Assembly: GCA_032622095.1 (NCBI GenBank)
Contig: CP136064.1
Location: forward strand, 1,242,001-1,306,000
Length of the DNA: 64,000 nt
Reading direction: 5' to 3'
From: Siphonodentalium dalli
Taxonomy: Eukaryota; Mollusca; Scaphopoda; Gadilida; Siphonodentaliidae
Made by a program: the position numbers and the translations under genes. Shown piece by piece: positions 52,396 to 62,011 of this stretch. Each line of letters begins with the position of its first letter. Position 1 is the first letter of the stretch. The notes under the pieces are model-generated. The model searched no databases, was not told the origin of the DNA, and saw nothing but the letters and a program-made list of their open reading frames with translations.

Positions 52396-54384
52396 ATGGT
52401 GGAGTACGGTTGGATATTTTCAATTTGGCGCATGTTTCTCCATACCGCGCAATGTCAAATCTGGCCATATCCGAATCGGGTTGTCATTTACAATGACTAC
52501 AGAAAATAAATATCTTCATGGTGGAATGCAAATGTATGTTTAAAGGAACAGATGTATCTCAACTTAAAGGGACATAAGTAACACAGTCACCAACTTTAAG
52601 GGGTATCTGCTATAGACTGGTTCCATGGTGGAGTACGGTTGGATATTTTCAATTTGGTGCATGTTTTTCCATACCGCGCCATGTCAAATCTGGCCATATC
52701 CGAATCGGGTTGTCATTTACAATGACTACAGAAAATAAATATCTTCATGTTGGAAAGCAAATGTATGTTTAAAGGAACAGATGTATCTCAACTTAAAGGG
52801 ACATAAGTAACACAGTCACCAACTTAAAGGGGTATCTGCTATAGACTGGTTCCATGGTGGAGTACGGTTGGATATTTTCAATTTGGCGCATGTTTCTCCA
52901 TACCGCGCCATGTCAAATCTGGCCATATCCGAATCGGGTTGTCATTTACAATGACTGCAGAAAATATATATCTTCATGGTGGAATGCAAATGTATGTTTA
53001 AAGGAACAGATGTATCTCAACTTAAAGGGACATAAGTAACACAGTCACCAACTTAAAGGGGTATCTGCTATAGACTGGTTCCATGGTGGAGTACGGTTGG
53101 ATATTTTCAATTTGGTGCATGTTTCTCCATACCGCGCCATGTCAAATCTGGCCATATCCGAATCGGGTTGTCATTTACAATGACTACAGAAAATAAATAT
53201 CTTCATGTTGGAATGCAAATGTATGTTTAAAGAAACAGATGTATCTCAACTTAAAGGGACATAAGTAACACAATCACCAACTTTAAGGGGTATCTGCTAT
53301 AGACTGGTTCCATGGTGGAGTACTGTTGCATATTTTCAATTTGGCGCATGTTTTTCCATACCGCGCCATGTCAAATCTGGCCATATCCGAATCGGGTTGT
53401 CATTTACAATGACTGCAGAAAATAAATATCTTCATGTTGGATTCAAATGTATGTTTAAAGGAACAGATGTATCTCAACTTAAAGGAACATAAGTAACACA
53501 GTCACCAACTTAAAGAGGTGTCTGATTTAGACTGGTTCCATGGTGGAGTACGGTTGGATATTTTCTATTTGGCGCATGTTTCTCCATACCGCGCCATGTC
53601 AAATCTGGCCATATCCGAATCGGGTTGTCATTTACAATGACAACAGAAAATAAATATCTTCATGTTGGAATGCAAATGTATGTTTAAAGGAACAGATGTA
53701 TCTCAACTTAAAGGGACATAAGTAACACAGTCACCAACTTTAAGGGGTATCTGCTATAGACTGGTTCCATGGTGGAGTACGGTTGGATATTTTATATTTG
53801 GCGCATGTTTCTCCATACTGCGCCATGTCAAATCTGGCCATATCCGAATCGGGTTGTCATTTACAATGACTACAGAAAATAAATATCTTCATGTTGGAAT
53901 GCAAATGTATGTTTAAAGAAACAGATGTATCTCAACTTAAAGGAACATAAGTAACACAGTCACCAACTTTAAGGGGTATCTGCTATAGACTGGTTCCATG
54001 GTGGAGTACTGTTGGATATTTTCAATTTGGCGCATGTTTCTCCCTACCGCGCCATGTCAAATCTGGCCATATCCGAATCGGGTTGTCATTTACAATGACT
54101 ACAGAAAATAAATATCTTCATGTTGGAATGCAAATGTATGTTTAAAGGAACAGATGTATCTCAACTTAAAGGGACATAAGTAACACAGTCACCAACTTAA
54201 AGGGGTATCTGATATAGACTGGTTCCATGGTGGAGTACGGTTGGATATTTTCAATTTGGCGCATGTTTCTCCATACCGCGCCATGTCAAATCTGGCCATA
54301 TCCGAATCGGGTTGTCATTTACAATGACTGCAGAAAATATATATCTTCATGGTGGAATGCAAATGTATGTTTAAAGGAACAGAT
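52396..54384 (+). repeat. 1,989-bp segment duplicated at 62012-64000
   Basis: The order is zz (patched z), l2, m, n, an o/dd chimera (53312), u', aa' (TTTTATATTTGG), f, and m preceded by CTGATATAG. The same series, with the same chimera and the same otherwise unique TTTTATATTTGG, runs from 62012 to the window end. The offset is 9,616 bp, i.e. 42 monomers less two 1-bp deletions. I noticed no difference between the two copies. Because the chimera and the patch occur in both, they arose once and were then copied. Confidence 0.9.
53312..53539 (+). repeat. Junction monomer of an 8-monomer deletion (o/dd chimera), 228 bp
   Basis: It begins as o (TACTGTTGCATATTTT, GTTTTTCC) and ends as dd (ACTGCAG, the 1-bp-short TTGGATTCAAATG, AAAGGAACATAAG, AAAGAGGTGTC). 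Compared with 50107-52166, which reads o-bb-p'-a'-b-c-d-cc-dd, the monomers between o and dd are missing and one hybrid replaces the two. The same hybrid is present at 62928-63155. The switch lies between about positions 45 and 95. Confidence 0.9.
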
Positions 54385-57300
54385 GTATCTCAACTTAAAG
54401 GGACATAAGTAACACAGTCACCAACTTAAAGGGGTATCTGCTATAGACTGGTTCCATGGTGGAGTACTGTTGGATATTTTCAATTTGGCGCATGTTTCTC
54501 CCTACCGCGCCATGTCAAATCTGGCCATATCCGAATCGGGTTGTCATTTACAATGACTACAGAAAATAAATATCTTCATGTTGGAATGCAAATGTATGTT
54601 TAAAGGAACAGATGTATCTCAACTTAAAGGGACATAAGTAACACAGTCACCAACTTAAAGGGGTATCTGCTATAGACTGGTTCCATGGTGGAGTACGGTT
54701 GGATATTTTCAATTTGGCGCATGTTTCTCCATACCGCGCAATGTCAAATCTGGCCATATCCGAATCGGGTTGTCATTTACAATGACTGCAGAAAATATAT
54801 ATCTTCATGGTGGAATGCAAATGTATGTTTAAAGGAACAGATGTATCTCAACTTAAACGGACATAAGTAACACAGTCACCAACTTAAAGGGGTATCTGCT
54901 ATAGACTGGTTCCATGGTGGAGTACGGTTGGATATTTTCAATTTGGCGCATGTTTCTCCATACCGCGCCATGTCAAATCTGGCCCTATCCGAATCGGGTT
55001 GTCATTTACCATGACTGCAGAAAATATATATCTTCATGGTGGAATGCAAATGTATGTTTAAAGGAACAGATGTATCTCAACTTAAAGGGACATAAGTAAC
55101 ACAGTCACCAACTTTAAGGGGTATCTGCTATAGACTGGTTCCATGGTGGAGTACGGTTGGATATTTTCAATTTGGCGCATGTTTCTCCATACCGCGCCAT
55201 GTCAAATCTGGCCCTATCCGAATCGGGTTGTCATTTACCATGACTGCAGAAAATATATATCTTCATGGTGGAATGCAAATGTATGTTTAAAGGAACAGAT
55301 GTATCTCAACTTAAAGGGACATAAGTAACACAGTCACCAACTTAAAGGGGTATCTGCTATAGACTGGTTCCATGGTGGAGTACGGTTGGATATTTTCAAT
55401 TTGGTGCATGTTTCTCCATACCGCGCCATGTCAAATCTGGCCATATCCGAATCGGGTTGTCATTTACAATGACTACAGAAAATAAATATCTTCATGTTGG
55501 AATGCAAATGTATGTTTAAAGAAACAGATGTATCTCAACTTAAAGGGACATAAGTAACACAATCACCAACTTTAAGGGGTATCTGCTATAGACTGGTTCC
55601 ATGGTGGAGTACTGTTGCATATTTTCAATTTGGCGCATGTTTTTCCATACCGCGCCATGTCAAATCTGGCCATATCCGAATCGGGTTGTCATTTTCAATG
55701 ACTACAGAAAATAAATATCTTCATGTTGGAATGCAAATGTATGTTTAAAGGAACAGATGTATCTCAACTTAAAGGGACATAAGTAACACAGTCACCAACT
55801 TAAAGGGGTATCTGCTATAGACTGGTTCCATGGTGGAGTACGGTTGGATATTTTCAATTTGGCGCATGTTTCTCCATACCGCGCCATGTCAAATCTGGCC
55901 ATATCCGAATCGGGTTGTCATTTACAATGACTGCAGAAAATATATATCTTCATGGTGGAATGCAAATGTATGTTTAAAGGAACAGATGTATCTCATCTTA
56001 AAGGGACATAAGTAACACAGTCACCAACTTAAAGGGGTATCTGCTATAGACTGGTTCCATGGTGGAGTACGGTTGGATATTTTCAATTTGGCGCATGTTT
56101 CTCCATACCGCGCCATGTCAAATCTGGCCCTATCCGAATCGGGTTGTCATTTACCATGACTGCAGAAAATATATATCTTCATGGTGGAATGCAAATGTAT
56201 GTTTAAAGGAACAGATGTATCTCAACTTAAAGGGACATAAGTAACACAGTCACCAACTTTAAGGGGTATCTGCTATAGACTGGTTCCATGGTGGAGTACG
56301 GTTGGATATTTTCAATTTGGAGCATGTTTCTCCATACCGCGCCATGTCAAATCTGGCCATATCCGAATCGGGTTGTCATTTACAATGACTGCAGAAAATA
56401 AATATCTTCATGTTGGAATGCAAATGAATGTTTGAAGGAACAGATGTATCTCAACTTAAAGGGACATAAGTAACACCGTCACCAACTTTAAGGGGTATCT
56501 GCTATAGACTGGTTACATGGTGGAGTACGGTTGGATATTTTCAATTTTGCGCATGTTTCTCCATACCGCGCCATGTAAAATCTGGCCATATCCGAATCGG
56601 GTTGTCATTTACAATGACTGCAGAAAATAAATATCTTCATGTTGGAATGCAAATGTATGTTTAAAGGAACAGATGTATCTCAACTTAAAGGGACATAAGT
56701 AACACAGTCACCAACTTAAAGAGGTGTCTGATTTAGACTGGTTCCATGGTGGAGTACGGTTGGATATTTTCTATTTAGCGCATGTTTCTCCATACCGCGC
56801 CATGTCAAATCTGGCCTTATCCGAATCGGGTTGTCATTTACAATGACTACAGAAAATAAATATCTTCATGTTGGAATGCAAATGTATGTTTAGAGGAACA
56901 GATGTATCTCAACTTAAAGGGACATAAGTAACACAGTCACCAACTTTAAGGGGTATCTGCTATAGACTGGTTCCATGGTGGAGTACGGTTGGATATTTAC
57001 TATTTGGCGCATGTTTCTCCATACCGCGCCATGTCAAATCTGGCCATATCCGAATCGGGTTGTCATTTACAATGACTACAGAAAATAAATATCTTCATGT
57101 TGGAATGCAAATGTATGTTTAAAGGAACAGATGTATCTCAACTTAAAGGGACATAAGTAACACAGTCACCAACTTAAAGGGGTATCTGCTATAGACTGGT
57201 TCCATGGTGGAGTACGGTTGGATATTTTCAATTTGGCGCATGTTTCTCCATACCGCGCCATGTCAAATCTGGCCATATCCGAATCGGGTTGTCATTTACA

Positions 57301-57660
57301 ATGACTGCAGAAAATATATATCTTCATGTTGGAATGCAAATGTATGTTTAAAGGAACAGATGTATCTCAACTTAAAGGGACATAAGTAACACAGTCACCA
57401 ACTTTAAGGGGTATCTGCTATAGACTGGTTACATGGTGGAGTACGGTTGGATATTTTCAATTATGCGCATGTTTCTCCATACCGCGCCATGTCAAATCTG
57501 GCCATATCCGAATCGGGTTGTCATTTACAATGACTGCAGAAAATAAATATCTTCATGTTGGATTCAAATGTATGTTTAAAGGAACAGATGTATCTCAACT
57601 TAAAGGAACATAAGTAACACAGTCACCAACTTAAAGAGGTGTCTGATTTAGACTGGTTCC
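53540..57660 (+). repeat. 18-monomer unit, second family, copy 1 (4,121 bp)
   Basis: The order is u'-aa'-f-m-f-z-p'-p'-n-o-bb-p'-a'-b-c-d-cc-dd. It has the same length as the unit at 45528 but different content: two p' monomers stand in tandem (54914 and 55143), the second ending in the CTTAAAGG of an m type. The bb-to-dd part matches 46215-48045 and 50336-52166. It overlaps the right part of the 52396-54384 segment. Confidence 0.87.
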
Positions 57661-59492
57661 ATGGTGGAGTACGGTTGGATATTTTCTATTTGGCGCATGT
57701 TTCTCCATACCGCGCCATGTCAAATCTGGCCATATCCGAATCGGGTTGTCATTTACAATGACAACAGAAAATAAATATCTTCATGTTGGAATGCAAATGT
57801 ATGTTTAAAGGAACAGATGTATCTCAACTTAAAGGGACATAAGTAACACAGTCACCAACTTTAAGGGGTATCTGCTATAGACTGGTTCCATGGTGGAGTA
57901 CGGTTGGATATTTTCTATTTGGCGCATGTTTCTCCATACTGCGCCATGTCAAATCTGGCCATATCCGAATCGGGTTGTCATTCACAATGACTACAGAAAA
58001 TAAATATCTTCATGTTGGAATGCAAATGTATGTTTAAAGAAACAGATGTATCTCAACTTAAAGGAACATAAGTAACACAGTCACCAACTTTAAGGGGTAT
58101 CTGCTATAGACTGGTTCCATGGTGGAGTACTGTTGGATATTTTCAATTTGGCGCATGTTTCTCCCTACCGCGCCATGTCAAATCTGGCCATATCCGAATC
58201 GGGTTGTCATTTACAATGACTACAGAAAATAAATATCTTCATGTTGGAATGCAAATGTATGTTTAAAGGAACAGATGTATCTCAACTTAAAGGGACATAA
58301 GTAACACAGTCACCAACTTAAAGGGGTATCTGATATAGACTGGTTCCATGGTGGAGTACGGTTGGATATTTTCAATTTGGCGCATGTTTCTCCATACCGC
58401 GCCATGTCAAATCTGGCCATATCCGAATCGGGTTGTCATTTACAATGACTGCAGAAAATATATATCTTCATGGTGGAATGCAAATGTATGTTTAAAGGAA
58501 CAGATGTATCTCAACTTAAACGGACATAAGTAACACAGTCACCAACTTAAAGGGGTATCTGCTATAGACTGGTTCCATGGTGGAGTACGGTTGAATATTT
58601 TCAATTTGGCGCATGTTTCTCCATACCGCGCCATGTCAAATCTGGCCCTATCCGAATCGGGTTGTCATTTACCATGACTGCAGAAAATATATATCTTCAT
58701 GGTGGAATGCAAATGTATGTTTAAAGGAACAGATGTATCTCAACTTAAAGGGACATAAGTAACACAGTCACCAACTTTAAGGGGTATCTGCTATAGACTG
58801 GTTCCATGGTGGAGTACGGTTGGATATTTTCAATTTGGCGCATGTTTCTCCATACCGCGCCATGTCAAATCTGGCCCTATCCGAATCGGGTTGTCATTTA
58901 CCATGACTGCAGAAAATATATATCTTCATGGTGGAATGCAAATGTATGTTTAAAGGAACAGATGTATCTCAACTTAAAGGGACATAAGTAACACAGTCAC
59001 CAACTTAAAGGGGTATCTGCTATAGACTGGTTCCATGGTGGAGTACGGTTGGATATTTTCAATTTGGTGCATGTTTCTCCATACCGCGCCATGTCAAATC
59101 TGGCCATATCCGAATCGGGTTGTCATTTACAATGACTACAGAAAATAAATATCTTCATGTTGGAATGCAAATGTATGTTTAAAGAAACAGATGTATCTCA
59201 ACTTAAAGGGACATAAGTAACACAATCACCAACTTTAAGGGGTATCTGCTATAGACTGGTTCCATGGTGGAGTACTGTTGCATATTTTCAATTTGGCGCA
59301 TGTTTTTCCATACCGCGCCATGTCAAATCTGGCCATATCCGAATCGGGTTGTCATTTTCAATGACTACAGAAAATAAATATCTTCATGTTGGAATGCAAA
59401 TGTATGTTTAAAGGAACAGATGTATCTCAACTTAAAGGGACATAAGTAACACAGTCACCAACTTAAAGGGGTATCTGCTATAGACTGGTTCC
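57661..59492 (+). repeat. Second-family unit, copy 2, contracted to 8 monomers
   Basis: u'-aa-f-[m/z]-p''-p'-n-o. It corresponds to the first ten monomers of the unit at 53540 but lacks two. The fourth monomer (58348) starts as m, with the CTGATATAG marker before it and CGCGCCATG within, and ends as z with TTAAACGG, so the intervening f and its neighbours were removed by exchange within one monomer length. The fifth has GTTGAATATT (58577). The aa monomer has a private CATTCACAATG (about 57980). Confidence 0.88.
58348..58576 (+). repeat. Junction monomer of a two-monomer deletion (m/z chimera)
   Basis: Preceded by the CTGATATAG that marks the m monomer at 54227. It has the normal CGCGCCATG in the 5' half but TTAAACGG near position 173, which belongs to z monomers such as 54685. 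The m-f-z of the sister copy is thus reduced to one monomer, a 458-bp contraction. Confidence 0.85.
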
Positions 59493-62011
59493 ATGGTGGA
59501 GTACGGTTGGATATTTTCAATTTGGCGCATGTTTCTCCATACCGCGCCATGTCAAATCTGGCCATATCCGAATCGGGTTGTCATTTACAATGACTACAGA
59601 AAATAAATATCTTCATGTTGGAATGCAAATGTATGTTTAAAGGAACAGATGTATCTCAACTTAAAGGGACATAAGTAACACAGTCACCAACTTAAAGGGG
59701 TATCTGCTATAGACTGGTTCCATGGTGGAGTACGGTTGGATATTTTCAATTTGGCGCATGTTTCTCCATACCGCGCAATGTCAAATCTGGCCATATCCGA
59801 ATCGGGTTGTCATTTACAATGACTGCAGAAAATATATATCTTCATGGTGGAATGCAAATGTATGTTTAAAGGAACAGATGTATCTCAACTTAAAGGGACA
59901 TAAGTAACACAGTCACCAACTTTAAGGGGTATCTGCTATAGACTGGTTCCATGGTGGAGTACGGTTGGATATTTTCAATTTGGTGCATGTTTTTCCATAC
60001 CGCGCCATGTCAAATCTGGCCATATCCGAATCGGGTTGTCATTTACAATGACTACAGAAAATAAATATCTTCATGTTGGAAAGCAAATGTATGTTTAAAG
60101 GAACAGATGTATCTCAACTTAAAGGGACATAAGTAACACAGTCACCAACTTAAAGGGGTATCTGCTATAGACTGGTTCCATGGTGGAGTACGGTTGGATA
60201 TTTTCAATTTGGCGCATGTTTCTCCATACCGCGCCATGTCAAATCTGGCCATATCCGAATCGGGTTGTCATTTACAATGACTGCAGAAAATATATATCTT
60301 CATGGTGGAATGCAAATGTATGTTTAAAGGAACAGATGTATCTCAACTTAAAGGGACATAAGTAACACAGTCACCAACTTAAAGGGGTATCTGCTATAGA
60401 CTGGTTCCATGGTGGAGTACGGTTGGATATTTTCAATTTGGTGCATGTTTCTCCATACCGCGCCATGTCAAATCTGGCCATATCCGAATCGGGTTGTCAT
60501 TTACAATGACTACAGAAAATAAATATCTTCATGTTGGAATGCAAATGTATGTTTAAAGAAACAGATGTATCTCAACTTAAAGGGACATAAGTAACACAAT
60601 CACCAACTTTAAGGGGTATCTGCTATAGACTGGTTCCATGGTGGAGTACTGTTGCATATTTTCAATTTGGCGCATGTTTTTCCATACCGCGCCATGTCAA
60701 ATCTGGCCATATCCGAATCGGGTTGTCATTTTCAATGACTACAGAAAATAAATATCTTCATGTTGGAATGCAAATGTATGTTTAAAGGAACAGATGTATC
60801 TCAACTTAAAGGGACATAAGTAACACAGTCACCAACTTAAAGGGGTATCTGCTATAGACTGGTTCCATGGTGGAGTACGGTTGGATATTTTCAATTTGGC
60901 GCATGTTTCTCCATACCGCGCCATGTCAAATCTGGCCATATCCGAATCGGGTTGTCATTTACAATGACTGCAGAAAATATATATCTTCATGGTGGAATGC
61001 AAATGTATGTTTAAAGGAACAGATGTATCTCATCTTAAAGGGACATAAGTAACACAGTCACCAACTTAAAGGGGTATCTGCTATAGACTGGTTCCATGGT
61101 GGAGTACGGTTGGATATTTTCAATTTGGCGCATGTTTCTCCATACCGCGCCATGTCAAATCTGGCCCTATCCGAATCGGGTTGTCATTTACCATGACTGC
61201 AGAAAATATATATCTTCATGGTGGAATGCAAATGTATGTTTAAAGGAACAGATGTATCTCAACTTAAAGGGACATAAGTAACACAGTCACCAACTTTAAG
61301 GGGTATCTGCTATAGACTGGTTCCATGGTGGAGTACGGTTGGATATTTTCAATTTGGAGCATGTTTCTCCATACCGCGCCATGTCAAATCTGGCCATATC
61401 CGAATCGGGTTGTCATTTACAATGACTGCAGAAAATAAATATCTTCATGTTGGAATGCAAATGAATGTTTGAAGGAACAGATGTATCTCAACTTAAAGGG
61501 ACATAAGTAACACCGTCACCAACTTTAAGGGGTATCTGCTATAGACTGGTTACATGGTGGAGTACGGTTGGATATTTTCAATTTTGCGCATGTTTCTCCA
61601 TACCGCGCCATGTAAAATCTGGCCATATCCGAATCGGGTTGTCATTTACAATGACTGCAGAAAATAAATATCTTCATGTTGGAATGCAAATGTATGTTTA
61701 AAGGAACAGATGTATCTCAACTTAAAGGGACATAAGTAACACAGTCACCAACTTAAAGAGGTGTCTGATTTAGACTGGTTCCATGGTGGAGTACGGTTGG
61801 ATATTTTCTATTTAGCGCATGTTTCTCCATACCGCGCCATGTCAAATCTGGCCTTATCCGAATCGGGTTGTCATTTACAATGACTACAGAAAATAAATAT
61901 CTTCATGTTGGAATGCAAATGTATGTTTAGAGGAACAGATGTATCTCAACTTAAAGGGACATAAGTAACACAGTCACCAACTTAAAGGGGTATCTGCTAT
62001 AGACTGGTTCC
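59493..62011 (+). repeat. Eleven-monomer copy of 48962-51480
   Basis: [bb-or-m/f]-z'-l2-m-n-o-bb-p'-a'-b-c, collinear with 48962-51480 at an offset of 10,531 bp (46 monomers less three 1-bp deletions). The first monomer is chimeric: TACGGTTGG and CTCCATACC in the 5' half, ACTACAG and AATAAATATC in the 3' half. The last, c, ends in CTTAAAGG rather than its usual CTTTAAGG and joins the patched monomer at 62012. That puts the junction in roughly the final 60 bp of this block. Confidence 0.87.
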
